Shown piece by piece: positions 19,125 to 28,669 of a stretch of 64,000 nucleotides of DNA. The position numbers and the translations under genes are program-made. Source of the stretch: Mesorhizobium erdmanii USDA 3471 (GTDB taxonomy: Bacteria > Pseudomonadota > Alphaproteobacteria > Rhizobiales > Rhizobiaceae); the NCBI RefSeq assembly GCF_000472705.1, contig NZ_AXAE01000014.1, positions 166,871-230,870 of the forward strand. The letters run 5' to 3'. Position 1 is the first letter of the stretch. Each line of letters starts with the position of its first letter. The notes under the pieces are model-generated. The model made no database searches and was not told where the DNA came from. It worked only from the letters and a program-made list of their open reading frames with translations.

Positions 19125-19984
19125 GCCACCGCCACCATATGCTCGTTCATCGGTCCGGCGGCGGCCAGCGCGGCCCGGACAACAATCTCGCGCACGGCGT
19201 CGAGCCGGTATTCGGCGCTGCCGCGCACATCGGCGATCGGCGACAGTTCTGTCATCGGCGCGGACCGGATCGCGGCAGCGAGCCTGCCATCGGCCGACAA
19301 TCCCCGCAGCGCCTTTTCGACGCCGGCAAGCCGCCTGGCGACAGCCGAGCAGGAGCCAACGGCAATTGCGGCCTCGGCGACGGTGCCATTGTCCACGACC
19401 AGACGCGCCGCCACCATGGCAATGGAGATGACGAGGTAGCGCCGCGCGCCAAGCTTGACGAAGGCCGACGTGCCGGCGGTGGCCGTCCTTGGCACGCGGA
19501 TGGCTGTCACCATTTCGCCGGGCTGCAAGGCGGTGCGTCGGTTGCCGAGAATGAAATCCGGCAACGGCAGATGACGCGTCGCGGTCGCCGAACGCAGTTC
19601 GACCTCGGCATCGAGCACGATCAGGCCGGGCACGCCATCGGCTGCCGGCGAGGCATTGCACAGATTGCCGGCGACCGAGGCGACGTTCTGGATCTGCGGC
19701 GAACCGACTTCCCGCGCGGCCTGTTTCAGCGCGTCGAAGGCCGGCGGCAAGGGATGACGGATGATGTCCGTCCAGGTCGTGCGCGCGCCGATGACAAAAT
19801 GGTCGTCCGTCTCGGCGATGCCGCGTAGCGCGGCGAGACCATTGATGTCGAGGACATTGTCGCGAAATGGCCTGCTGCCCTGTGCCGGATAGAAATCCGT
19901 GCCGCCGGCAAGGATGCGCCAGGCGCCTTCGCCAAGCAAAGCGAGCGCTTCGTCAATCGTGGTGGGTTTCGCGTAACGGATCAC
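19121..19984 (-). CDS. Xanthine dehydrogenase-family FAD-binding subunit
   Basis: FAD subunit (CoxM/XdhB type) of the Mo hydroxylase encoded next, 287 aa; it passes electrons from the Fe-S centres to the acceptor. The FAD-binding segments are ILAGGTDFYP near residue 27 and the TVASVAGNLCNASPAAD-like stretch (QNVASVAGNLCNASPAAD) near 105, followed by a C-terminal CO_deh_flav_C-like domain. I chose the GTG at 19984 because GGGAAGG lies 6 bases upstream and the family starts at the (M)IRYAKPTTIDEAL region; the longer open frame would add 36 unlikely residues. It is the first gene of the six-gene operon. Confidence 0.87.
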   Translation of the reverse strand: MIRYAKPTTIDEALALLGEGAWRILAGGTDFYPAQGSRPFRDNVLDINGLAALRGIAETDDHFVIGARTTWTDIIRHPLPPAFDALKQAAREVGSPQIQNVASVAGNLCNASPAADGVPGLIVLDAEVELRSATATRHLPLPDFILGNRRTALQPGEMVTAIRVPRTATAGTSAFVKLGARRYLVISIAMVAARLVVDNGTVAEAAIAVGSCSAVARRLAGVEKALRGLSADGRLAAAIRSAPMTELSPIADVRGSAEYRLDAVREIVVRAALAAAGPMNEHMVAVA

Positions 19985-20079
19985 GCTGTGCCTTCCCAGA
20001 GAGCGGGCCTTCCCCGAATTTGGCCCTCCCAGGGCGTTTACCCCAGGTATGATCTTGCCGGTCCACAAAACCGGAAATT

Positions 20080-20095
20080 CATTCGTATGCAAATG
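20080..20095. promoter_or_regulatory. Candidate MarR-type operator between the Mo-hydroxylase operon and pncA
   Basis: A 16-base imperfect palindrome, CATTCGTATGCAAATG, with perfect CATT/AATG outer arms and 12 of 16 positions symmetric. It lies 96 bases upstream of the FAD-subunit start and 181 bases upstream of pncA, in the only divergent control region of the locus. Size and symmetry suit a MarR dimer and the operon encodes a MarR protein. This is inference; no binding evidence exists in the sequence. Confidence 0.4.
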
Positions 20096-20275
20096 ATATC
20101 AAGCCGGCGGAATTTGTCAAAGCCAGAGTTGTTGCCATCGTCCCGGCATGCGCTCATTCAACGAGATTGTTATGCCGCCGGAGGTTGACGCGGCCTGCCA
20201 TCTGGTCAAGTTTCTGCGTCCGGTCGCGTTCGCGGCATTTTCCATTGGAGCATGACGTACAGAAGAGGGAAGCCC

Positions 20276-20890
20276 ATGGCCGACGAAGCGCTTGTTGTCA
20301 TCGACCTGCAGAACGACTTTTGCCCGGGCGGTGCGTTGGCCGTGATCGGCGGCGACGAGATCGTGCCGCTGGTCAACGACATGATCCGCCATGCCGATCA
20401 CGTCGTGCTGACGCAGGACTGGCATCCCGCAGGTCATTCGAGTTTTGCCTCCAGCCATCCGGGCGCGCAGCCTTTCACGTCGATCGAAATGCCCTATGGC
20501 CAGCAGACGCTATGGCCGGACCATTGCATCCAGGGCAGCCTCGGCTCGGATTTTCATTCCGGCCTTGCCTGGACCAAGGCCGAGCTCGTCATCCGCAAGG
20601 GGTTTCGCCCGGCCATCGACAGCTATTCGGCCTTCTTCGAGAACGACCACACGACGCCGACCGGCCTCGGTGGCTATCTCAGGGAGCGCGGCATCGACAC
20701 CATCACCCTGGTCGGCCTGGCGACCGATTTCTGTGTCGGTTTTTCGGCGCTGGATGCTGTCAGCCAGGGGTTCAAGACCACCGTGCGGCTCGATGCCTGC
20801 CGCGGCATCGATCTCAACGGCTCGCTCGATGCCATGCTGCAGCGCATGCGCGATGCCGGCGTCACGCTTGAAGACCATTTGTCGGACTGA
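20276..20890 (+). CDS. pncA: Nicotinamidase
   Basis: Hydrolyses nicotinamide to nicotinate and ammonia, 204 aa, isochorismatase-like fold. The triad is Asp10 (VVIDLQNDF), Lys108 (VIRKGF) and Cys153 (ATDFCVGFSALD). Metal ligands are Asp48 and His50 in TQDWHPAGHSSF and His83 in LWPDHCIQ. The start at 20276 has AGAGGGA upstream at normal spacing. In most bacteria PncA feeds PncB for NAD salvage (pncB is at 28670 here). In this locus the product could also enter the Mo-hydroxylase route. It is divergent from that operon and 7 bases upstream of a transporter gene. Confidence 0.95.
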   Translation: MADEALVVIDLQNDFCPGGALAVIGGDEIVPLVNDMIRHADHVVLTQDWHPAGHSSFASSHPGAQPFTSIEMPYGQQTLWPDHCIQGSLGSDFHSGLAWTKAELVIRKGFRPAIDSYSAFFENDHTTPTGLGGYLRERGIDTITLVGLATDFCVGFSALDAVSQGFKTTVRLDACRGIDLNGSLDAMLQRMRDAGVTLEDHLSD

Positions 20891-20897
20891 ACGGACG

Positions 20898-22349
20898 GTG
20901 GAGCATCAGAGGGGCTTTTCGCGGATCGGCGCAGGCGCGATGGCGGGCGTGGCCATCGCCGTCGTCGTGCTGTGTCCGGAAGCGGCCTTCGCGGCCGAGG
21001 AACACGGGCTGCCAGGCGCTTCCATGTCGTTGTGGTGGGCTTTGCCCTTTGCCGGCCTGCTGCTGTCGATCGCCACCGGCCCGCTGCTCTTCCACCATGT
21101 CTGGGAGCACCACTACGGCAAGATATCAGCCCTATGGGCGGCACTCGTGGTCGTGCCGCTGGCGCTCGCCTTCGGCATCCCCCAGGCGACCGAGGCGGTG
21201 CTGCATGCGCTGCTCACCGAATACATGTCCTTCATCGTCCTGCTGTTTGCGCTGTTCACAATTTCGGGCGGCATTCTGGTCGCCGGCAACATCCACGGCA
21301 CGCCGCTGGTCAATGCCGGGCTGCTGCTGATCGGCGCGCTGCTTGCTTCGGTTGTCGGCACGACGGGCGCCTCGATGATCCTGATCCGGCCGATCATCCG
21401 CGCCAACGACGCCAGGCCGTTCAACGCCCATGTCATCGTCTTCTTCATCTTTCTCGTTTCCAACATCGGCGGCTCGCTGACGCCGCTCGGCGACCCGCCG
21501 CTGTTCGTCGGCTTCCTGCGCGGCGTCGATTTCTTCTGGACGACCGCCAATCTCTGGCGCGAGACGCTGTTCGTAGGCGGCCTGGTTCTGGCGGTGTTCC
21601 TGACGATCGACATCATCCTGCACCGGCGCGAAGCCGGCGCGCCGAAGATCAAGGATCCGACACCGGATTCGAAGGTACGCATCCGTGGCTTGCCCAACAT
21701 TCCGCTGCTGGCCGGCGTCATCGGCGCCATCCTGCTGTCGGCAACCTGGAAGCCTGAGGTCAGCGTCGCCATCCAGGGCGTGACCCTGGAACTGCAGAAC
21801 CTGGTGCGCGACGCCATCATCCTGGTGCTCGCCTTCGTGTCGCTGGCGGTTTCGCGGCGGGAATACCGTCAGGCGAATGGCTTCAACTGGGGTCCGATCG
21901 CGGAAGTGGCAAAACTGTTTGCCGGCATCTTCATCTGCATCGTGCCGGTCATCGCCATCCTGAGGGCGGGCCATGACGGCGCCCTGGCGCCATTGGTCGC
22001 GCTGGTGACCTCCGCGCAAGGCACGCCCAACGACCTCGCCTATTTCTGGCTGACCGGGGCGCTATCGTCCTTCCTCGACAATGCGCCGACCTATCTGGTG
22101 TTTTTCGAACTCGCCGGCGGCGACCCTCAACATCTGATGACCGAGTTCGCGTCGACGCTGGCGGCGATTTCGGCCGGCGCCGTGTTCATGGGCGCCAACA
22201 CCTATATCGGCAATGCGCCCAACTTCATGGTCTATGCCATCGCCCGGCAGTGCGGTGTCAAGATGCCCGGCTTTTTCGGTTACATCATCTGGTCCGGGCT
22301 GGTGCTGATCCCGACCTTTTTGATTGCCGGCTTTCTGTTTTTCGGCTGA
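20898..22349 (+). CDS. NhaD/CitMHS-type membrane transporter (annotated class: sodium:proton antiporter)
   Basis: Polytopic membrane protein of the ion-transporter superfamily, 483 aa, with about 12-13 hydrophobic segments. Notable conserved stretches are the SNIGGSLTPLGDPPLFVGFL loop and GALSSFLDNAPTYLVFF, the two half-site signatures shared by NhaD antiporters and citrate/dicarboxylate carriers. The N terminus (MAGVAIAVVVLCPEAAFAAEEHG) reads like a cleavable signal. Start: GTG at 20898, or the ATG at 20940. It follows pncA by 7 bases, so it is co-transcribed; it may balance Na+/H+ or carry a carboxylate product. The stop abuts the stop of the opposing Liv operon. Confidence 0.75.
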   Translation: MEHQRGFSRIGAGAMAGVAIAVVVLCPEAAFAAEEHGLPGASMSLWWALPFAGLLLSIATGPLLFHHVWEHHYGKISALWAALVVVPLALAFGIPQATEAVLHALLTEYMSFIVLLFALFTISGGILVAGNIHGTPLVNAGLLLIGALLASVVGTTGASMILIRPIIRANDARPFNAHVIVFFIFLVSNIGGSLTPLGDPPLFVGFLRGVDFFWTTANLWRETLFVGGLVLAVFLTIDIILHRREAGAPKIKDPTPDSKVRIRGLPNIPLLAGVIGAILLSATWKPEVSVAIQGVTLELQNLVRDAIILVLAFVSLAVSRREYRQANGFNWGPIAEVAKLFAGIFICIVPVIAILRAGHDGALAPLVALVTSAQGTPNDLAYFWLTGALSSFLDNAPTYLVFFELAGGDPQHLMTEFASTLAAISAGAVFMGANTYIGNAPNFMVYAIARQCGVKMPGFFGYIIWSGLVLIPTFLIAGFLFFG

Positions 22350-23083
<734 letters not shown>

Positions 23084-23087
<4 letters not shown>

Positions 23088-23809
23088 GGGGCGGTTCCCA
23101 GATAGGCTTCCTGCACCGCGGCGTTTTCGCGGATGGCCTCCGGCGTGCCTTCGGCCAGGATCTTGCCGGCATTGAAGACGGTGATGCGGTCGGCCAATTG
23201 CATGACGACGGGCATGTTGTGCTCGATCAAAAGCACGGTCGCGCCTTTGGCGATGTCTCGCACCAGCGCGATAAAATTGTCGATCTCGCTGTCGGCCAGC
23301 CCCTGCGTCGGCTCGTCGAGGATTAGCAGGCGCGGCTTCAGCGCCAAGCCCATCGCCACCTCCAGCAGGCGCTGGTGACCATAGGACAACTGCCCGGCAG
23401 GCATATTGGCGCGGTCGGCCAGGCCCGTGCGTTCGAGCGCCGACATGACGCCCGCGCGCACCGCACCTTTCGAGCGGCCATCGCTCAGGGTCCGCTGCAC
23501 GGGCAATGCGACATTGTCGTAGGCGCTGAGATTGGCGAAGACGCTGGTGATCTGGAACGTATAGGCGATCCCCTGGCGCACCCTGATATAGGCCGGCTGG
23601 CTGGTGATGTCGGCGCCGTCGAAGACGATCGCCCCCGAGGACGGCTGGATGCGGCCGCTGACCAGGCTGACGAAGGTGGTTTTCCCCGCTCCGTTGGGGC
23701 CGATGACGGCGCGGATTTCGCCCGGCATCAAGGTGAAGTCGACAGTGTCGACCGCGCGCAACCCACCGAAATTGCGCGACAGGTCCTTGGTGGTCAGCAG
23801 CGGCGTCAT
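23084..23809 (-). CDS. Liv-type ABC transporter ATP-binding protein (LivG-like)
   Basis: Second ATPase of the importer, 241 aa. Walker A is GPNGAGKTT; the signature reads LSYGHQRLLEVAMGL, the usual LivG variant of the C-loop; Walker B is LLILDEPTQGL; the H-loop is VLLIEHNMPVVM. I chose the ATG at 23809, which overlaps the permease stop by ATGA; an ATG three codons further upstream is possible. The much longer open frame upstream runs over the permease gene and is rejected. Confidence 0.9.
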
Positions 23810-24768
23810 GGCAGCCATCCGAGCCAGCGCTGGCGGATGGTGCCGAGAATGCCTTTGGGGAAGAACAACACGAGCAGGATCAGCGCGATGCCGACGATCA
23901 GCAGATAGGCCGACGTGTAGCCGCTGGTGACGTCGATGACATAGTACATGAAGACGGTGCCGATCAGCGGCCCGATTGTGGTGGCGGCACCGCCGAGCAA
24001 GACCCACAGCAGCGGCAGGATCGAGTACTGCACCGACGCGAAGCTCGAGCCGACATAGCCGAACAGCAGCGCGTAGGCTGCGCCGGAGGCCGCGCAGATG
24101 GTGCCGGAGACGACGACGGCCATGAGCTTGTTGGAGAAGGTGTCGTAGCCCAGCATCTTGGTGCGCTCTTCATTCTCGCGGATGCCCACCAGCACCCGTC
24201 CGTATCGCGAACGCACGATGGCAAGCGTGACCAGAAGGACGAACGAGAACAGCGCCAGCGCTGTCATGTAGCGCACCGTCGGATTGGTGAGGTCGAGCGC
24301 GGTCGCGCCGAAGTCAAGGACGCGCGCCGGTTGCGGCACGACCTGGCCCTGGTCGCCGCCGGTCCAATTCGCGAAGTAGAGGATCAGCAGATAAAACACC
24401 TGCGCGAACATCATGGTGACGATCATGAAGGCGACGCCCGTGGTGCGTAGTGCCAGGAGGCCGATGATCAGCGAAAGGACGGCACCGCAGGCAATTCCAG
24501 CGATGAATGCCGCCGGCACGCCCCAGCCGAGCTGGATGATGGCCAGGCCGGCGCCATAGAGGCCGGCGCCGAAGAACATGGCATGGCCGAGGCTGAGCAG
24601 GCCGACATAGCCGAACAGCATGTTGTAGCCCATGGCGAACACCGCCAGCACCATGATGCGGGCGAGCAGGCCGTGATAGTACTCGGGCAGCACGAAGCTC
24701 AGTACGAAGAGCAGCGCGATGATGCCGAGATGCAGCGCATAGGCCTTTGCCGGCGAAGCTTCGCTCAT
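23806..24768 (-). CDS. Liv-type ABC transporter permease (LivM-like)
   Basis: Inner-membrane permease, 320 aa, with about nine hydrophobic segments. The LivM signature region GYNMLFGYVGLLSLGHAMFFGAG is near residue 46, and the cytoplasmic loop contacting the ATPases, VRSRYGRVLVGIRENEERTKMLGYD, is near 185. It forms a heterodimer with the LivH-like protein. Its start overlaps the LivH-like stop by ATGA and its stop overlaps the LivG-like start by ATGA. Confidence 0.9.
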   Translation of the reverse strand: MSEASPAKAYALHLGIIALLFVLSFVLPEYYHGLLARIMVLAVFAMGYNMLFGYVGLLSLGHAMFFGAGLYGAGLAIIQLGWGVPAAFIAGIACGAVLSLIIGLLALRTTGVAFMIVTMMFAQVFYLLILYFANWTGGDQGQVVPQPARVLDFGATALDLTNPTVRYMTALALFSFVLLVTLAIVRSRYGRVLVGIRENEERTKMLGYDTFSNKLMAVVVSGTICAASGAAYALLFGYVGSSFASVQYSILPLLWVLLGGAATTIGPLIGTVFMYYVIDVTSGYTSAYLLIVGIALILLVLFFPKGILGTIRQRWLGWLP

Positions 24769-25646
24769 CGCGATGCCGTCCCGAACAGGCCTTGCGGGCG
24801 GAACACCAGCACCATGGCGACCAGCAGCGTGGCGATGATCTTGGCCAGGGTCGGCGAGAAGAACATCGAGATGATGCCGTCGGAGAGGCCGATCAGCACG
24901 GCGGCGACGACGGTGCCGCGCAGCGAGCCGAGGCCGCCGATGATGACGACGATGAAGGAGAGCAGCAGCGGATCCTGCCCCATCAGATAATGCGCCTGGC
25001 TGATCGGTACGATCAGCACCGCGGCGATGGCCGCCAGCATGGCCCCAAGCGCGAAGACGCCGCCATAGACACGTCCGACCGCGATGCCGAAGGCCTGCGC
25101 CGTTTCGCTGTCATACTGCGTGGCGCGCATGATGAGCCCGACCTTCGTGCGCGTCAGCACCAGCCATGTCGCGGTAAGCAGGAGCGCGGAGGCGGCGATG
25201 ATAGACAGTTTGTAGCCGGAGTAGCCGAACCAAGGCAGAAGGATGCGGTAGCTGAAGGGCGGCTCAACCGGCCGCGCCTCGGGACCATAGAAGCTCAGCG
25301 CGAGCTGCTGGATGATGTAGAGCATGCCTATGGTGGCGACGATGGTGGCTTCCGGATTGTAGTTGAGCCGGCGCAGCACCAGTCGTTCGGCGACCAGCGC
25401 GATTGCGCCGACGATCAGCGGCGCGATCACCAGCGCCGCCAGGAAGCCGAGCGCCGGATGACCCGATATCGCCGTCGAGATCGCCCAGGCGAGCACGGCC
25501 CCCAGCATGAAGAATTCGCCATGCGCGACATTGACCACCCGCATGACGCCGAACACCAGCGACAGCCCAAGCGCCGTCAGCGCCAGCACCGCTGAGGTGA
25601 CGAGGCCTTCGAGGGCGGCGAGCAGGAGATGGGGTCCGAAGTGCAT
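24765..25646 (-). CDS. Liv-type ABC transporter permease (LivH-like)
   Basis: Inner-membrane permease, 293 aa. The N-terminal GLSLVFGVMRVVNVAHGEFFMLGA is the standard LivH segment, and the ATPase-contact loop is RTKVGLIMRATQYDSETAQAFGI. The C-terminal GGLGSLRGTVVAAVLIGLSDG is also typical. It is separated from the binding-protein gene by 93 bases holding a perfect 30-base palindrome. Importers of this family in rhizobia carry amino acids, amides, urea or aromatic acids. Confidence 0.9.
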   Translation of the reverse strand: MHFGPHLLLAALEGLVTSAVLALTALGLSLVFGVMRVVNVAHGEFFMLGAVLAWAISTAISGHPALGFLAALVIAPLIVGAIALVAERLVLRRLNYNPEATIVATIGMLYIIQQLALSFYGPEARPVEPPFSYRILLPWFGYSGYKLSIIAASALLLTATWLVLTRTKVGLIMRATQYDSETAQAFGIAVGRVYGGVFALGAMLAAIAAVLIVPISQAHYLMGQDPLLLSFIVVIIGGLGSLRGTVVAAVLIGLSDGIISMFFSPTLAKIIATLLVAMVLVFRPQGLFGTASR

Positions 25647-25676
25647 GAGGCTATCCGGTTACGGAGGCGCCAGGCG

Positions 25677-25706
25677 CCCCCCTCTGCCCGGCCGGGCAGA
25701 GGGGGG
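25677..25706 (-). repeat. Perfect 30-base palindrome between binding-protein and permease genes
   Basis: Two 15-base arms (CCCCCCTCTGCCCGG and its exact complement) with no spacer. As RNA this forms a very stable GC hairpin. There is no following T-tract on the operon strand, so it is less likely to be a terminator than a 3'-end stabiliser and partial attenuator that raises binding-protein mRNA over permease mRNA, an arrangement common in ABC importer operons. Confidence 0.75.
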
Positions 25707-25739
25707 TAGGCCAAGGGCACCGGGCTTAAGGAGCCAAGC

Positions 25740-27041
25740 CTACAGCGCCTGCTTCGTGTAGTCCCCCTCGGCTTCGTAGAGCCCGTCCTCGATCTTGGTC
25801 TTGTGCACGACCTTCAGCTTGCCGCCTTCGACCTTGGAGATGTTCTGGATGCCGAAACACTGGTGGATCTTGCCGTTGAAGGTTTTCGGCCCCTGCGGAT
25901 GCTCCGGGCCTTCGGCGAAGGCCGTCAGCGCCTCGGTCGCCTCGACCAGCTTGGCCCGGTCTTCCGGTCCCTTGTAGCCGGCGTCTTCCATCGCCTTCTT
26001 GACGACATAGAGGGTCTCCCAACAGCCGAACATGTGCGACGCGGTGGAGACATCCTTTGGATCGCCGACGGCCGCGCCATTGTCGTCGATGCCGACGGCG
26101 GCGCGATAGGCTTTCTGCGCGGCGCTGTCATCGGCCTGCGCGTAGCGCGGCGAGCCTTCCCAGAAATGGCTGCCGTCGAGGAATTCCAGCCCCGGGCTGT
26201 TGATGTCGACGGCCTCCAGCGAATCCATGAAGCCGAACAGCTGCGGCCGGTTGGAGCCGTAGAACTCGCCGAGTTCCTTGACGAAGGTGAGCACCGCGGG
26301 ACCGACCATGACGTGGTAGATCACCTCGGTCTCGGCCGGGATCTGCGGGAAATATTTGGTGAAGGACGATTCCGTCGGCGGGATGGCGATTTGCGCGATG
26401 ACCTCGGCGCCCTGCGCCTTCAGTGCCGGCGGCAGGTAGTCGCGATGATCGTAGCCGAAGGCGAAATCCGGGAAGATCTGTGTCACCTTCTTGCCGGCAT
26501 TGGCCGCGATCCACGGCGCCATCGACTGGATCTGGCTCTTCACGTCGGTGATGCCGGGCTGGAAGACATAACGGTTGAGCTTGGTCGAAGCGACGTGATG
26601 GCCTTCGCTGACGACGAAATAGGGCATCTTGTTTTCGCCGGCGGCGGGCGCCGAGCCGATGACGACGTGCGAGAAGAGCGTGCCGAAGACGATGTCGGTC
26701 TTGTGCTGGGTGGCGAATTTGCCGACCACTTCGGCGCCACGGCCCGGATCGGTGCCGTCATCCTCGATGATCACCTCGACCTGACGGCCATTGATGCCGC
26801 CGGCGGCGTTGATCGCCTTGACCGCCGCCGCGGTGGTCTTTTCGTACCAGCGGCCATAGGCGGCGCCGATGCCGGTGCGGTGCGACTGGAAGCCGATCTT
26901 GATCGGCGCCGAGCTCTGCGCCTGGGAGTAGCGGACGAAGCCGGGCGCCATGGCGAGGCCAGCGCCGGCGGCCAGGCCCTTCAGCGCCGTGCGGCGGGTG
27001 AGACCGGTTTTCGAAAGATTGAAGGTCTTGTTCTTGTCCAT
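25740..27041 (-). CDS. Liv-type ABC transporter substrate-binding protein, Tat-exported
   Basis: Periplasmic binding protein of the Peripla_BP_6 family, 433 aa. The N terminus has a twin-arginine signal, LTRRTALKGLAAGAGLA, ending near AQA-type residues around 42. The mature part begins IKIGFQSHRTGIGAAYGRWYEK and includes AAGGINGRQVEVIIEDDGTDPGRG, standard for the family. It is the first gene of the importer operon. Ligand specificity cannot be read; family members bind aliphatic or aromatic amino acids, amides, urea or aromatic carboxylates. The neighbouring Mo-hydroxylase operon makes a heteroaromatic acid worth testing. Confidence 0.88.
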   Translation of the reverse strand: MDKNKTFNLSKTGLTRRTALKGLAAGAGLAMAPGFVRYSQAQSSAPIKIGFQSHRTGIGAAYGRWYEKTTAAAVKAINAAGGINGRQVEVIIEDDGTDPGRGAEVVGKFATQHKTDIVFGTLFSHVVIGSAPAAGENKMPYFVVSEGHHVASTKLNRYVFQPGITDVKSQIQSMAPWIAANAGKKVTQIFPDFAFGYDHRDYLPPALKAQGAEVIAQIAIPPTESSFTKYFPQIPAETEVIYHVMVGPAVLTFVKELGEFYGSNRPQLFGFMDSLEAVDINSPGLEFLDGSHFWEGSPRYAQADDSAAQKAYRAAVGIDDNGAAVGDPKDVSTASHMFGCWETLYVVKKAMEDAGYKGPEDRAKLVEATEALTAFAEGPEHPQGPKTFNGKIHQCFGIQNISKVEGGKLKVVHKTKIEDGLYEAEGDYTKQAL

Positions 27042-27194
27042 GATGCCGTTCCCCTTGTTCAGCGTTAGGAGCGCAAAGTCCGCTCATGTCCGGAAGTCGA
27101 AAAATTGCATGTGTACAAACTAAATCATCAAAGTCCGGACACGGCAATGCCGGTTCCCTAGGGGAATCCCGGTTTATTTTCCAGCGCAAATGCC

Positions 27195-28628
27195 TCAGCC
27201 GACCGTCGGCGTCGCGAGCAGCCAGAGACCGAAGACCGTGTAGGCGATCATCAGCAGGGTGAGCGGAAACTGGCTGAGCGCGGCGCGGGCGGGCTGCGGG
27301 TGCAACCCTCCGGCGAAACCGTGGGCGACGAGGACGGCGAGCACATGGCCAAGGATGATGGCGCCGGCCTGGATGTTCCACAGCCACCAGGCCGACTCCG
27401 CGCCCGCGACGATGCCGGCCTCGATTGGCATGTCGGCGGTGCCGAACAGGTTCCAGCCCAGCGCGAACGGGTCGGACAGCGCCGCAAGCGCGTATTGGCC
27501 GTCGACCAGCAGCGCCGTCAGATAATGCGCGACATGATAGGCGAGCGCGATCGGCACGATCGACCACACCAGCAGGCCGGCGTCCTGGACGAACGGCCTA
27601 CCGCCGCCGGCGAGGCGCTGGCCGAGGAAGACGGCGAAAAGGAACACCGCCGACAGCAGGGCGAAGGTCAGCACCAGCCCGAAACTGCCGCTGCCGATCA
27701 ATGCCGTGCGGCCCGGGAATTCGAGCGGATTGATGCCGAACAGGCCAAGCCAGAAGAAGGTTTTCGACAGGCCGTCGAAGGAGACCGACGACAGGGCCAG
27801 GAGCAGGAAGGCGATGCCGCCGGGCGGCAAAGGTTCGGCGGCGAGCAGCTTGGCGCCCGGCCAGCACAGCCCAAGCCGGCCGCCTGCGTCGCGCTCGACC
27901 GGTGCGAAACGCGCCACCATCGAAAAGAAGATCGTCAGGAACTCGCCGCGGCGGTTCCAGCCGCGATAGCCGAACATCAGCATGGCGATAAAAGTGAACA
28001 GCCAGTAGAGGCCGGCACTCCATGCCAGTCGTGCCGGGTCGTCAGGCGCCGGATCGATCAGCTCGAACCAGGCAAAGGCGAGGAACAGGACGACAGCCGG
28101 CCAGCAGCCGAGCCATCGGGGCAGGCGCCATGATCCCTCATCGTTTGTGCCGAGCAGCCGCGAGACCAGTCGCCACGGTCCAAACCACGGGTTGAGCCAC
28201 GACCAGAGGTCGCCGAAGACGCCTTGCAGCAGCGTGAGGCCGGCCCACAGCAGCGTCCAGACCACCAGCGGCAAGGGGTTGGAGAGCGGGTCGCGGCTGC
28301 CGATAAAGCCGGCGGCAACGAGAATTGCAAAGCCGGCAAAGGATATCAGGCCGACGCCGGTGCGTGCGCTGTCGCCCAAGGTGAAAAGTGGCTGGCGCCG
28401 CCGCCAGAAACGCTCAAGCGCATCCGCCGGCAGCAGCGCCAGCACGAGGAAGCTGATCGCCACGGCGAAAGCGCCGCCGACGAGATAATAGCCGGTCGGG
28501 AGAAGCAGGACGTGGCCGCGGTCGGACGCATGGGCGAAGGCGGGAGTGGGGGCGATAAGTAGTACGACAAGCAACAAGGCCAACAGCGGATGGTAGCGCC
28601 CTACGGCGAAGGAACTCTGCCTATCCAA
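27195..28628 (-). CDS. Polytopic membrane protein of unknown function (fenitrothion-hydrolase-like label)
   Basis: A 477-aa protein with a signal-like N terminus (LLALLLVVLLIAPTPAFAHA) and about 11-12 further hydrophobic segments. No transporter or enzyme signature is recognised; a conserved-looking loop is WSWLNPWFGPW. Proteins of this shape are sometimes labelled fenitrothion hydrolase in databases, which I would not accept as a function here. The first codon is a TTG at 28628, with no clear ribosome site, so the exact start is uncertain. It lies between pncB and the importer operon on the same strand, with 41 and 153 base gaps. Confidence 0.6.
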   Translation of the reverse strand: MDRQSSFAVGRYHPLLALLLVVLLIAPTPAFAHASDRGHVLLLPTGYYLVGGAFAVAISFLVLALLPADALERFWRRRQPLFTLGDSARTGVGLISFAGFAILVAAGFIGSRDPLSNPLPLVVWTLLWAGLTLLQGVFGDLWSWLNPWFGPWRLVSRLLGTNDEGSWRLPRWLGCWPAVVLFLAFAWFELIDPAPDDPARLAWSAGLYWLFTFIAMLMFGYRGWNRRGEFLTIFFSMVARFAPVERDAGGRLGLCWPGAKLLAAEPLPPGGIAFLLLALSSVSFDGLSKTFFWLGLFGINPLEFPGRTALIGSGSFGLVLTFALLSAVFLFAVFLGQRLAGGGRPFVQDAGLLVWSIVPIALAYHVAHYLTALLVDGQYALAALSDPFALGWNLFGTADMPIEAGIVAGAESAWWLWNIQAGAIILGHVLAVLVAHGFAGGLHPQPARAALSQFPLTLLMIAYTVFGLWLLATPTVG

Positions 28629-28669
28629 CTTTGCGGCCTCGTCTGGCGATGCCTGAAGCAGCGCTCACC

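Noticed and set aside
27195..28628. Naming the membrane protein fenitrothion hydrolase
   Set aside because: No hydrolase motif is visible; the label seems carried over from a single report and would mislead.
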